From Paenibacillus sp. R14(2021) (GTDB lineage: Bacteria > Bacillota > Bacilli > Paenibacillales > Paenibacillaceae), in assembly GCF_019431355.1 (NCBI RefSeq), contig NZ_CP080269.1:744001-808000 (forward strand): a DNA stretch of 64,000 nucleotides, written 5' to 3'. Below, one piece after another: positions 1 to 8,276 of this stretch. The translations under genes were made by a program, and so were the position numbers. How positions within the stretch are numbered: the stretch's first letter is position 1; each line of letters starts with the position of its first letter. The notes beneath the pieces were generated by a model, which had not been told where the DNA came from, did not search any database, and saw nothing but the letters and a program-made list of their open reading frames with translations.

Positions 1-2
1 CG

Positions 3-1487
3 CTTGAGACGCTGCATCGTTTTCTGAATGACCATCTGAAAGAGACCTTGTCCGCCGTTCACATTTTGCCGTTCTATCCGTTTACGTCCGACGACGGATT
101 CTCCGTCACGGATTACCGCGCCATCGATCCAGCCCTGGGCAATTGGGCGGATATTCAAGCGATTGCGGCCGATTACGATATGATGTACGACGCGGTTATC
201 AATCATATCTCGAAATCAAGCGAGTGGTTCCAGGGGTATTTGAACGGCGATCCGCAATACGCGGATTATTTTATCGAGGCGGATCCTTCGCTGGATTACA
301 GCGCGGTAACCCGTCCGCGTGCACTGCCGCTATTGACGCCGTTCGAGACGAGCCGGGGCGAGAAGCATATTTGGACGACATTCAGCGAGGATCAGATCGA
401 CCTTAATTTTCAAAATCCGGACGTGCTGCTGGACATTCTCGACATTCTTGTCATGTACGCGATCAAAGGCGCGCGCTTCATTCGCCTTGATGCGATCGGT
501 TTTGCTTGGAAGAAGCACGGCACGACGTGCATGCATCTAGAAGAGACCCATGCGCTTATCAAGGTTATGCGCGATATTTTGGACGAGCTTGTACCCGGCA
601 CGATCATGATCACCGAGACGAACGTGCCGCATGACTTTAATATCAGTTATTTCGGCAACGGCTATGACGAAGCGCAAATGGTCTACCAGTTCCCGCTGCC
701 TCCGCTGACGATGTTTTCGTTTCTGACCGGCAGCGCCGGGAAGCTCCTGCAATGGGCGGACAGCCTGGAGCCGACGACCGAGGGAACGACGTTTTTCAAT
801 TTCCTGGCCTCCCACGACGGTGTAGGCGTTCGGCCGACGGAAGGCATCCTGACCGAAGCGGAACGGCAATTGATGGTCGACCGCACGCTTCAGCACGGCG
901 GACGCGTATCGTTCAAGAACAATCCGGATGGCTCGACCAGCCCGTATGAGTTAAACATCACGTATGTGGATGCGCTGACGCATCCGGACGAGCCGGACGA
1001 GGTTCGCATCAATCGTTTCCTGGCGGCCCAGACGATCCTGCTGTCGGTTGCCGGCGTACCGGGCATCTATATTCACAGCTTGCTCGGATCGCAAAACCAT
1101 TACGAGGGCGTCGAGCAATCCGGCATTAACCGCCGCATCAACCGCGAAAAATTAGACATTGCGGCCTTGGAAGCGGAGCTCGCCTCCAGTCCGGTTCGGA
1201 AAGGGATCTTCGAACGCTACAGCGCGCTGATCAAACGGAGAAGAGCGCAAAGCGCCTTCCATCCGCAGGCGAAGCAGGAGGTGCTGTTCCTGGACGACCG
1301 GGTGTTCGCCGTCGCGCGGACGAATGCATCCACGGGCGAGCAGGTGATCGTGCTCGTCAACGTTTCTGCCGATGAAGTGCCTCTCGCACTGGAAGCGCAA
1401 GGTACGGATTTAATCAGCGGACGCGCAGTGAACGGCGGCATGACACTGATGCCGTACGAGGCGATGTGGGTGAAGACGAACCGGTAA
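3..1487 (+). CDS. GH13 sucrose-phosphorylase-like glycosidase, 5' truncated by window edge
   Basis: The reading frame is open from the first bases of the window, so the true start lies upstream. The visible part begins inside the N-terminal portion of the (beta/alpha)8 barrel, with the HILPFYPF and DDGFSVTDY segments typical of GH13 subfamily 18 (sucrose phosphorylase and related glucosyl phosphorylases). The expected catalytic residues are present: nucleophile Asp in RLDAIGF (near base 489), acid/base Glu in ITETNVPH (near 614), and the transition-state Asp in ASHDGVG (near 813). These enzymes split sucrose or a glucosyl compound with phosphate in the cytoplasm. The exact acceptor (fructose, fructose-6-phosphate, glycerate) cannot be read from this part. 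A hairpin terminator follows, so this is the end of its transcription unit. Confidence 0.85.
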   Translation, partial: LETLHRFLNDHLKETLSAVHILPFYPFTSDDGFSVTDYRAIDPALGNWADIQAIAADYDMMYDAVINHISKSSEWFQGYLNGDPQYADYFIEADPSLDYSAVTRPRALPLLTPFETSRGEKHIWTTFSEDQIDLNFQNPDVLLDILDILVMYAIKGARFIRLDAIGFAWKKHGTTCMHLEETHALIKVMRDILDELVPGTIMITETNVPHDFNISYFGNGYDEAQMVYQFPLPPLTMFSFLTGSAGKLLQWADSLEPTTEGTTFFNFLASHDGVGVRPTEGILTEAERQLMVDRTLQHGGRVSFKNNPDGSTSPYELNITYVDALTHPDEPDEVRINRFLAAQTILLSVAGVPGIYIHSLLGSQNHYEGVEQSGINRRINREKLDIAALEAELASSPVRKGIFERYSALIKRRRAQSAFHPQAKQEVLFLDDRVFAVARTNASTGEQVIVLVNVSADEVPLALEAQGTDLISGRAVNGGMTLMPYEAMWVKTNR

Positions 1488-1550
1488 TCGGTTCGTACCA
1501 AAATCGCCCGGAATTTTTCCGACTCAGCTTGTAAACCAGTACGTCAATTC

Positions 1551-1580
1551 AGACCGTATCCCCGTGGATACGGTCTTTTT
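1551..1580 (+). terminator. Rho-independent terminator of the GH13 gene
   Basis: An 11-bp stem, AGACCGTATCC paired with GGATACGGTCT, has a short CCGT loop and is followed by TTTTT. It lies about 65 bases after the GH13 stop codon. Confidence 0.85.
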
Positions 1581-2025
1581 GGCGATGGTCCAAGCTTTCT
1601 ACGGCACCGCATTTGCTGTGTTGAGGTCCGTAAGGACTCCAATTCCGATTATCGCATCCAAAGCGAGGAGCATCAAAGTGGGGGAATGGCACTGGGTAAA
1701 CGGCGGGTTTTAAGAAAACGCAAACGGCGCGGCTTCGCACGAGGAGGGTATCTCACGGTTATTGAATAGCTACGCTACTCATGCTGAAGGAAGGATGGCG
1801 GCTGCGAACGGAGCGGCGGCCAACATGGCACTTATCAGGTGACAAGTACTTTATCCTATTCTCATCTCAAAAAAGACATGTAGGCATCTGGAAAGAAGAG
1901 TCAGCTTCCTTTGTTCAACGGGCAGCAGGATAGTATTATCAATTCACGAATACGTATTAAATTGAATTGATTGCGAAGTTCGTAAATATGACGTTATACG
2001 ACATTCTTTTATGAGGTGAAGTACA
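1581..2025. other. Intergenic region without a recognisable gene
   Basis: About 445 bases. No reading frame here resembles a known protein. The last 100 bases become AT-rich as the accessory island begins and contain a perfect 10-bp palindrome (AATACGTATT, about 1950). A good ribosome site, GAGGTGA, precedes the next gene. Confidence 0.5.
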
Positions 2026-2751
2026 ATGAAGTACACAATAATCCGTGATATTAGATTATTTGAAGAAAAAACGCGAAGTTCTTTTCCAAGCTATATTGGA
2101 GAGATTTATTCTATTGATAAATCAATTCATTTTCTAAGTGATAGATATTCAAGAAAATTAAGAGAACTAGATTTTGTTACTAAAGACTTTCATCATTTAT
2201 ATATTGTACTAACACCATATTTGGCAGAAGGAGCGATTGAAGAATCGGCCAATAGACCTGAAAAATGGATGAAATTTTACTATATTGGAGTATCACTTGA
2301 GCTATTTAATTTACAATCTAAAGAAGATAAAGAGAACAATATTATTGAAATTATTACTAATGTATTAAAGTCAATCGCTATCTCAGAAGATCAAATTTGT
2401 ATTGTTGATAAAGTTTTCAAGAAATTAGTGAAACTAAGAAGTAATTTAGAAATCATCCATCTGACTAAGGATACTAAGAAATACACAATAACTATTAGTT
2501 ATCAAATAAGACCAGAAAACAAAATATCTCGAGCATTTATAGAATGTTTTGATAAAAAGACTGGAATTACGAGGAAATCAAATTTAATTCAACTTAAGAG
2601 TTATGAAGATATCTTTTATCTAGTATCATCTATTACCGAATCAAATGGATTTATTAATCTAAAGCCAAGAAACTCGGAACTAGCTAATTTTCATATTAAA
2701 TCTTACGAAACACCAATGAAAATAAATATTGATCAAATGCCAATTGTTTAA
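2026..2751 (+). CDS. Hypothetical protein, AT-rich orphan, 241 aa
   Basis: I do not recognise this protein. It is a soluble 241-residue sequence with no signal peptide or membrane segment, rich in Ile, Lys, Glu and Ser, and encoded by DNA far more AT-rich than the GH13 gene upstream. The ATG follows GAGGTGA with 7 bases between, so the start is well supported. It stands alone: a terminator lies 0.45 kb upstream, and a repeat that recurs beside the next AT-rich gene begins 22 bases after its stop. The composition and repeat boundary suggest horizontally acquired cargo. No function is proposed. Confidence 0.7.
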   Translation: MKYTIIRDIRLFEEKTRSSFPSYIGEIYSIDKSIHFLSDRYSRKLRELDFVTKDFHHLYIVLTPYLAEGAIEESANRPEKWMKFYYIGVSLELFNLQSKEDKENNIIEIITNVLKSIAISEDQICIVDKVFKKLVKLRSNLEIIHLTKDTKKYTITISYQIRPENKISRAFIECFDKKTGITRKSNLIQLKSYEDIFYLVSSITESNGFINLKPRNSELANFHIKSYETPMKINIDQMPIV

Positions 2752-2773
2752 GTTCCTCATTGAAGTAGAACGT

Positions 2774-2840
2774 CGCATAACACCATATTCACGCTGCGGG
2801 CTGACGCCCTTGGTCCGATCGATGTAGAAGTGCCGCGGGT
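2774..2840 (+). repeat. Cassette-boundary repeat, copy 1
   Basis: The core runs CATAACACCATATTCACGC, then a small GGGC/GCCC hairpin with TGAC loop (2798-2809), then CTTGGTCCG, and ends in a TGCCGCGGGT motif that copy 2 also has (TGCCGAGGGT). It lies 22 bases after the stop of the 2026-2751 gene. Related copies are at 3629-3700 and 4232-4297. Confidence 0.6.
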
Positions 2841-2860
2841 GAATCAGCCGGACAACCACT

Positions 2861-3015
2861 GCGAGCCTAAGTCTGACGACCCGTTCCCTAACGGTCACTT
2901 AAGACTCTCGGGTTCGTGAGTTATGATGACGAGGCCAGCTCCTAATTGTACAACGTAGGTTATAGAGGTAGTTATGGACAAACTACTCTACAGAGCCACA
3001 ACAAAAAGGAGCTGG
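2861..3015 (+). ncRNA. Structured leader of IS110 remnant, candidate bridge RNA
   Basis: Three nested or adjacent structures precede the broken IS110 transposase. (1) A compound hairpin at 2861-2911: GAG/CTC, AGTCT/AGACT, then CCGTT/AACGG around a CCCT loop. (2) A hairpin at 2963-2990 whose arms TAGAG-GTAGTT and AACTAC-TCTA pair with one bulge around a 7-base loop. (3) CCAGCTCC at 2935-2942 pairs with GGAGCTGG at 3008-3015, enclosing hairpin 2 and covering the transposase ribosome site. IS110-group elements are known to carry a bridge RNA in the non-coding end upstream of the recombinase. The length and structure here fit that, but assignment of target- and donor-binding loops is not possible by eye. 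Confidence 0.4.
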
Positions 3016-3020
3016 TTAAT

Positions 3021-3376
3021 ATGAATAATGCCACAAAATATATCGGGATGGATGTCTCGAAGGAAACCATCGCTGTTGCAATCGCTGAATCGGGAAGAGA
3101 AGAACCGCGGTTCTGGGGAATTATTCCGCACAAGCCAGAGGCTGTGAGAAAGTGGTGGCACCGTCGCTCATACCTAAACGGGCAGGAGACCGTGTGAAAA
3201 CAGACCGCAGAGATGCATTGCGACTGACTCAATTGTTTAGAGCTGGTGAACTTACAAGTGTCTATGTGCCGGATCGGGATACGGAGGCATTGCGGGATTT
3301 AGTACGAGCTAGGGAAGATGCAAAAGAAGATCTGCATCGTGCAAGACAGCGCATCATATCAATACAAGAACGTTAG
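3021..3376 (+). pseudogene. IS110-family transposase remnant, internally deleted and frameshifted
   Basis: The start encodes MNNATKYIGMDVSKETIAVA, the N-terminal DEDD-type RuvC-like motif of IS110 transposases. The frame runs to about 3165 and then stops at 3197 in unrelated residues. From about 3155 another frame continues with [21 protein letters not shown] and a charged helix ([14 protein letters not shown]), the normal downstream part of the same family. Roughly 40 residues between the two blocks are missing, which causes the frame change. The C-terminal transposase domain with its catalytic Ser is absent, so the protein is dead. Its ribosome site AAAGGAG can be sequestered by upstream pairing. 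Confidence 0.85.
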
Positions 3377-3628
3377 ACAAAACTCCCTAGTTCCCTAAAA
3401 GATCTTAAGGATTGATTTTTATTACTCCTGTATAAACTGGCAGTATCCCTAAAACCTTGGAAAAACTTGTTAAGGGGATTTTTAGATGAGCTAAACAGAA
3501 AAAATAAAGATACCAGAGGTAACGATCTAAAAAACCAAAAAAATAGTAGATTATATAGAATTTACCAACAGGTAAGGGCTGGTTATCAAGAAGGTGAGAG
3601 TGAGCATTTCGATGAAGGCCCCAACAGC
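3377..3628. other. AT-rich stretch without a recognisable gene
   Basis: This stretch lies between the broken transposase and the second boundary repeat. An open frame from 3467 to 3727 runs straight through the repeat and is therefore unlikely to be a gene. The base composition matches the neighbouring orphan genes, so it may be the 3' remnant of a cargo gene damaged when the IS element inserted and decayed. That is inference only. Confidence 0.4.
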
Positions 3629-3700
3629 ATATTAAACACCGTATTCACGCATCGGACCATTCGGTCCTTGGTCCAAGCCAAAGGAGAAATGCCGAGGGTA
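3629..3700 (+). repeat. Cassette-boundary repeat, copy 2
   Basis: The core AACACCGTATTCACGCATC is followed by a 5-bp hairpin GGACC-ATTC-GGTCC (3654-3667), then TTGGTCC and TGCCGAGGGT. It matches copy 1 outside the hairpin. The hairpin arms differ in sequence but keep pairing. It ends 24 bases before the start of the next AT-rich gene. Confidence 0.6.
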
Positions 3701-3723
3701 CAATCCAAAGTGAGGTGTCATTT

Positions 3724-4212
3724 ATGAAAATTGAAATCCTTCAAACAAACGAAATTTCTACATTTGTGGGGATTAGAACCAATAGTGTGATGACTGACTT
3801 AGGAATTGCAGTCAACCATACATTTAAAGAGTTAACTGAAAGAAAATCTGAAATACGAAATATAAAAAATCATCAAGTGACGTATGGGATTACACCCCCG
3901 AATTATAAAGGAAATAATGGGCTTTTGGATTTTTATTGTTGTTTTGAAGTAAAGCAAATAACTAATTTACCTCACGGCATGGTACATATCCAAATCCTTC
4001 CAAGGCTTTATTCAGTCACATATTTTATAGGCGCATCACGGAAGACTTATATGGCATATGATTTTACATCTAGATGGTTACAAGAAAATGGATATGAATA
4101 TGATGATGTCTCTTATTATTTTGAGAAGTATGATGAGAAGACAATTAGAGAAATCGACGATGATAAGAATGAAATTACAATATATTGCCCAATAAAAAAG
4201 AAGCAATCTTGA
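3724..4212 (+). CDS. GyrI-like effector-binding domain protein
   Basis: A soluble 162-residue protein with the plan of GyrI-like small-molecule-binding proteins (the fold also used by AraC/MerR effector domains): an N-terminal MKIEILQTNEISTFVGIRT strand, a central helix, and a C-terminal YFEKYDEK plus ITIYCPIKK stretch equivalent to the usual Tyr/Glu-containing motif and final PIK strand. There is no DNA-binding domain, so it is a stand-alone binding protein. It may sequester or sense a small hydrophobic ligand. ATG at 3724 is preferred over an in-frame GTG at 3715 because GAGGTG lies 6 bases before it. The gene is AT-rich and flanked on both sides by the boundary repeats, which suggests it was acquired as a unit. 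Confidence 0.7.
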   Translation: MKIEILQTNEISTFVGIRTNSVMTDLGIAVNHTFKELTERKSEIRNIKNHQVTYGITPPNYKGNNGLLDFYCCFEVKQITNLPHGMVHIQILPRLYSVTYFIGASRKTYMAYDFTSRWLQENGYEYDDVSYYFEKYDEKTIREIDDDKNEITIYCPIKKKQS

Positions 4213-4231
4213 AAGTAGTTCATGACAGCAT

Positions 4232-4297
4232 CGCCTAACAGCGTATCATGCATCGTGGGGCATTCGCCCACGATCCGGCAGAGGGATTTCGGGGAAC
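4232..4297 (+). repeat. Cassette-boundary repeat, copy 3
   Basis: GCCTAACAGCGTATCATGCATCG-type core with a 6-bp hairpin, CGTGGG paired with CCCACG, around a loop containing ATTC (4254-4272), then ATCCGGCAGAGGG. It starts 20 bases after the stop of the GyrI-like gene. The stem sequence differs from copies 1 and 2 while pairing is kept. Confidence 0.55.
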
Positions 4298-4298
4298 G

Positions 4299-4334
4299 AA
4301 CGACCGCCAGGGCGCTAGCCGCTCGGCGGTCGTT
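4299..4334. terminator. Hairpin between convergent units, probable bidirectional terminator
   Basis: Perfect 10-bp stem AACGACCGCC/GGCGGTCGTT with a 16-base loop. It lies between the plus-strand cargo genes and the 3' end of the minus-strand germination operon. The T-rich tail is weak on both strands. Confidence 0.5.
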
Positions 4335-4369
4335 GTCGTTTCAAGAATGGTTTGGCCAGCGAAACGGGC

Positions 4370-4570
4370 TTAACGCAGCCCATCCAAGATCACCGCGATC
4401 GCCTTGTTCAGATCGAGCGGATAACGGACGAAGATGCAGATCCACATCACCAAGCCGAGCGACGTGGTCGCGACAAAGATGACTTTCTCCTTCGTGTTTT
4501 GCCATTTTCTGCGGTGGAGGACGAAGCCGCCGCAGATGAACAGGGCATAGCAGACAATGAGCGGAATCAT
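4370..4570 (-). CDS. Small two-helix membrane protein of the germination operon
   Basis: A 66-residue protein with two hydrophobic segments, about residues 1-18 and 29-51, separated by a short basic loop (HRRKWQNTKEK). Its ATG overlaps the stop of the gerB-like gene (ATGA at 4570-4567), so translation is coupled and it is the last gene of the ger operon. I infer an accessory role in the germinant receptor complex at the spore inner membrane. No catalytic motif is visible. Small extra membrane genes are known next to other ger operons, but I cannot assign a family name. Confidence 0.7.
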   Translation of the reverse strand: MIPLIVCYALFICGGFVLHRRKWQNTKEKVIFVATTSLGLVMWICIFVRYPLDLNKAIAVILDGLR

Positions 4571-5670
4571 GACATTTCTTCCCCCTTATAGGATAAGTGG
4601 CTCTGCTTCAGCCAGGTGACGGCAATAAGCAGCACTGGGATAATGATCGCAAACAGCGAATAATAATCGAACAAGTACTTCCGCACCCATTCGAAATTAT
4701 CGATCACGTTGTCGAAGTACATCGCATACGCGGAGATCACCCAGATCAGCGGGTAAGCGACGATGGCTCGGTTCTGCAGGCCGAGAAGCTGGCAAATGCC
4801 GAGAACGGCGCAGTAGAAAATGACGCTCAGCTTAATGAAGACCATGACCAGTACGTTGACCGATATAATTGCTTCAAGATGCTCGATGAAATTGGAAAAC
4901 TGCATTTCGCGGAAAATAATATAGATGGGATTCGACAGATGCTCGCTCCGATAGACGCCCAGAATGCCTACGGTAAAGAGGAGGGCAATCGACATGAGTA
5001 CGCCGGAGGAGCTGATTCCAAGCAGAAAAGGCTTCCGCAGCTTGTCCCGCTGCGCATAAGGGAACAGCATGAGCAGCGATATCGTCTCCATGTACGGGAA
5101 TCCAAGCAAATATGTCGTATGCAGGAAGACATGCCCCAAATCGACCTGCGGGAGGTCGAAACGGCTCCATCTCCATTCTTTCAGCATAAGCGTGAACGGA
5201 ATCCAGAAGATCAGCATCATCGAAGGCGTCAGCATCCCGCTGACCGAGGAGATCGATTCGATGCCTTTGACGACCGCGTATGCACACACGAACAGCACCA
5301 TAATATTAAAGATGGAGATGGGCGTCTTGGGCATGATGTTCGAGCTCATATAGTCGCTCATGTTTCGGGTGACCCAGGATGAGATTTGAAGGAAAAAGAC
5401 GATATACAACACCGATACGAACCCGCCGACCCATTTGCCAAGGAGCTTCAGGGCAATTTCGATCAAGCTGAGCCCAGGGTGAAACTTGTACAAATACAGC
5501 CAAAGGCACGCGAGAATTACGCCGTACAAGCACGACCAGAGCTCAAGCAGCCAGGCGTCCTGCTTCCCGCTTGCTATCGTATCGCTCGGCAGCAGGATAA
5601 ATGTCGTCCCGATGCAAAATGAGAGCGTCAAGGTGAAGAGCTGCCATCTGTCGAGCTTTGCTTGCTTCAT
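4567..5670 (-). CDS. GerB-family spore germination permease (GerAB-like)
   Basis: A 367-residue integral membrane protein with about ten hydrophobic helices and the N-terminal pattern QLFTLTLSFCIGTTFILLPS of the GerAB/GerBB family, a branch of the amino acid-polyamine-organocation permeases. In known germinant receptors this subunit binds the germinant in the spore inner membrane. It starts 3 bases after the gerC stop and overlaps the following small membrane gene, so the order is gerA-gerC-gerB-small protein. The ligand cannot be inferred from sequence. The length fits the family. Confidence 0.92.
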   Translation of the reverse strand: MKQAKLDRWQLFTLTLSFCIGTTFILLPSDTIASGKQDAWLLELWSCLYGVILACLWLYLYKFHPGLSLIEIALKLLGKWVGGFVSVLYIVFFLQISSWVTRNMSDYMSSNIMPKTPISIFNIMVLFVCAYAVVKGIESISSVSGMLTPSMMLIFWIPFTLMLKEWRWSRFDLPQVDLGHVFLHTTYLLGFPYMETISLLMLFPYAQRDKLRKPFLLGISSSGVLMSIALLFTVGILGVYRSEHLSNPIYIIFREMQFSNFIEHLEAIISVNVLVMVFIKLSVIFYCAVLGICQLLGLQNRAIVAYPLIWVISAYAMYFDNVIDNFEWVRKYLFDYYSLFAIIIPVLLIAVTWLKQSHLSYKGEEMS

Positions 5671-5673
5671 AGG

Positions 5674-6813
5674 TTAATCTCCGTTTTCACGCGAATTGTA
5701 TGGCTTTATCGTGTTGCCTAGCATCGTAACCTTCGATTCCGTCTGAAACTTGAAGTCCATCCCGAGCCATGCTTCTTCGGATACGCGATGGTTTTGCAGT
5801 CCTAATAAATCCCAGCGGTTCTTCTTCGCCAGCTTGATCAAATCGTTGGCGCGTTCAATGAGGTGCGAGTTAAAGGCTTGCTCGACATCGTGAAGATTGC
5901 CGAGCGTCATCATGCTGGTTTGTTGGTTGTTCAAAATCGTCAAATCGGCGCGGATGCGGAACGTTAACCGCTTGTTCGCATGATCCTGTTTGCGCCCTAC
6001 CTGGATATGATACGCTTGTACATCGACGCGTGAACCTTTCACATTCAGGCTGAAAACAGATTTGGTCGCCCTATGATTCAGAATGTAGTCTATTTTCTGC
6101 ATTTCTCTGTCGATTCGGCCGACCATTCTGCCCTTGACGATAACGGCGCTGTCCGTCAGATTGAGGCCATTCTTGCGGGCATCAATGTCGTCGAGCCGAC
6201 TTGCCGAAGCGGCTCTCCGCGTGCCGTTAAAGTGAACGATGGGCACGATCGCCGGCTGATACGTGGAGATGCCCTCCGCCAAATCCTTCATGCGCGTCAT
6301 CGAGGCCGACGAACCGAGGAAATCTGCGTTCAAATCCAATAACGAACGGAAAAACCGGCCGGGCACGATCTCGAGCGGCGTGAACGTGTTCAGCACTTCC
6401 GAGAGCGGGGAATCCGTCACCAGCACGAGCACGTTCGTACGACGCTCCGGATTCCGTTCGAGGAAATTAATCATGTCCGTTAGGCCAAGCCTCGCGTAAC
6501 GTTCGGTTACAATGTAGCACTGCATATGAGCGGCGAACAGCAAGCGCGGCATCGCCGTTCCCGTAATCTCGGTTATCCTGCCGAGGCTGGACTCTTCAAA
6601 TTTGTACGAATACACGGAAGCTTTCGTAGAGCCGCCGCCTTTGGCCGAGACGCCGGACGGATTGACGATTTGAAAAATCGCCGTGACGCGGCCTGTCTTC
6701 GGATCCTTGTCCACCGAGCCGATATTCACGATCGCCAATTGATTGATTTCTTTCATGTCCCAACAACCGGAACAAAACAACAGAAGCAGTAGCGCGAACC
6801 AAACCATTCGCAT
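5674..6813 (-). CDS. GerC-family germination lipoprotein (Ger(x)C)
   Basis: A 379-residue lipoprotein. The N-terminus MRMVWFALLLLLFCSGCWD is a signal peptide with lipobox CSGC, and the mature protein begins CWDMKEINQLAIVNIGSVD, the signature of GerAC/Ger(x)C proteins. An upstream in-frame start at 7002 would put the signal peptide inside the protein and overlap gerA. ATG at 6813 has AAAGGTG 7 bases ahead and lies 5 bases after the gerA stop. GerC subunits sit on the outer face of the spore inner membrane as part of the A/B/C germinant receptor. Confidence 0.93.
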   Translation of the reverse strand: MRMVWFALLLLLFCSGCWDMKEINQLAIVNIGSVDKDPKTGRVTAIFQIVNPSGVSAKGGGSTKASVYSYKFEESSLGRITEITGTAMPRLLFAAHMQCYIVTERYARLGLTDMINFLERNPERRTNVLVLVTDSPLSEVLNTFTPLEIVPGRFFRSLLDLNADFLGSSASMTRMKDLAEGISTYQPAIVPIVHFNGTRRAASASRLDDIDARKNGLNLTDSAVIVKGRMVGRIDREMQKIDYILNHRATKSVFSLNVKGSRVDVQAYHIQVGRKQDHANKRLTFRIRADLTILNNQQTSMMTLGNLHDVEQAFNSHLIERANDLIKLAKKNRWDLLGLQNHRVSEEAWLGMDFKFQTESKVTMLGNTIKPYNSRENGD

Positions 6814-6818
6814 CGCAA

Positions 6819-8276
6819 TCACCTTTCGGACTTGTTCGTTTGAAACGGCTTTTTCTCCGAGAGATGAGCCATATATTTGCGCGGCACCCGAACGAGCGTA
6901 TCCTTCCAATCGGAGAGGATGAGGGGGGCAACGGGCGTCATGTAATTGACGCCGAACGAGCGCAGGGAAGACAGATGGATCAATAGGAAAAATCCGCCGC
7001 ACATGATGCCGAATAAGCCCATTACGCCGGCTAGCGCCATGAAGATGAACTGTAGTATCCGCTGCGAGATGCCGAATGAATAACTAGGCGAGATAAAATT
7101 AGATATCGCAGTTAACGAGACGACGATAACCATAGCCGCGGATACGAGCCCGGCTTCGACGGCGGCCTGTCCAAGCACCAGCGCGCCGACGATGGAGATG
7201 GTCTGTCCGGCGATTCGCGGCATTCGAAGTCCTGCTTCGCGAAGCAGTTCGAAGGTGATCATCATAATGAGCGCTTCGATGAATGCAGGGAATGGTACTG
7301 CTTCCCGCTGAGCGGCCAGATTGATCAGCAGCGTCGTAGGCAGCATTTCCTGATGGTAGCTGACGACCGCGATGAACAGCGGCGGCACGAATACGGCCAG
7401 CAGGAACGCGAACATCCGCAGCCATCGAAGCAGGATGGCGATGTCGGCCCTCTGGTAGTAATCCTCAGGCGAGACGAACAACTGGAAAAACGTGATGGGG
7501 CCCACAAGAACGAAAGGCGTGCCATCCGTCATGACGGCAACCTGACCCTCGATCAATTTGGCGGTGACGACATCCGGCCTTTCCGTGCTGATCAGTTGCG
7601 GGAATGGAGACAGGCCTTTATTCTGGATCCATTCCTCGATATAGGCGCTTTCGAGAATGCTGTCGGTTTGGATGGAAAGAAGCCGCTGCCGGAATTCATC
7701 GACGACGGCAGCGGGAGCTGTATCATGCATATAGGACAAGAACAATTTTGTTTTGGTGACGCTGCCGACGATAATCTTCTCGAAGACGAGTTGTTCGGAC
7801 TTCAGCCGTTTGCGAATCAAGGACACGTTGCAGTCGACGTCTTCGATAAAGCCTTCGCGCGGACCGCGGATGACCGACTCCGTAATCGGCTCCGTCACGG
7901 AACGATATTGTATCTTGGAGACATCATAGCTGACAACGGATTTCCCGTCCTCGGGAATTAACAGGCACTGCCCTTCAAGCACAGCGGCGATGCATTCGTC
8001 GACATTGTTCAGCGTCTGCCTGCGCACCGAGAAAATATGATCGACCATGTTTTCGGCGGGGGAAGAAGAAGCAGCGTGACCTAAATCGCGCGCCCGAATC
8101 AGCGGCCCGACGATCCACTCTTCGATTTGGCTGTCGGCGACGAGCGTGCCCAGGAAGATAATAAAGCCATCGAGTCCTTCAGCAAGCTGAAGCTTCTGAC
8201 AGGTCAAGTCCGTTGAATGTCCCAGTCGCTTCGTAACCTCGTCGGCCATTTGCTTACCGGGCAATATTTGCTGCAT
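6819..8276 (-). CDS. GerA-family germination receptor subunit A
   Basis: A 485-residue protein: a soluble N-terminal half with motifs such as GLDGFIIFLGT, SVVSYDV and RGPREGF that mark GerAA proteins, then about five membrane helices (roughly residues 285-440) and a short hydrophilic tail. It is the first gene of the operon. The ATG at 8276 is chosen because AGGAGG lies 7 bases before it; a TTG two codons earlier is too close to that site. GerA subunits form a ring-like complex in the spore inner membrane that releases ions on germinant binding. The operon is probably made in the forespore under sigma-G, but I could not find a convincing sigma-G promoter. Confidence 0.93.
   Translation of the reverse strand: MQQILPGKQMADEVTKRLGHSTDLTCQKLQLAEGLDGFIIFLGTLVADSQIEEWIVGPLIRARDLGHAASSSPAENMVDHIFSVRRQTLNNVDECIAAVLEGQCLLIPEDGKSVVSYDVSKIQYRSVTEPITESVIRGPREGFIEDVDCNVSLIRKRLKSEQLVFEKIIVGSVTKTKLFLSYMHDTAPAAVVDEFRQRLLSIQTDSILESAYIEEWIQNKGLSPFPQLISTERPDVVTAKLIEGQVAVMTDGTPFVLVGPITFFQLFVSPEDYYQRADIAILLRWLRMFAFLLAVFVPPLFIAVVSYHQEMLPTTLLINLAAQREAVPFPAFIEALIMMITFELLREAGLRMPRIAGQTISIVGALVLGQAAVEAGLVSAAMVIVVSLTAISNFISPSYSFGISQRILQFIFMALAGVMGLFGIMCGGFFLLIHLSSLRSFGVNYMTPVAPLILSDWKDTLVRVPRKYMAHLSEKKPFQTNKSER

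Noticed and set aside
3467-3727. Open frame of 86 codons on the plus strand
   Set aside because: It runs through boundary repeat copy 2 and into the next gene's ribosome site, with no ribosome site of its own and no recognisable sequence.
4597-5382. 261-codon plus-strand frame opposite gerB
   Set aside because: It is antisense to a clear GerB permease, is rich in His/Arg/Asp as expected from a mirrored membrane-protein gene, and has no ribosome site.
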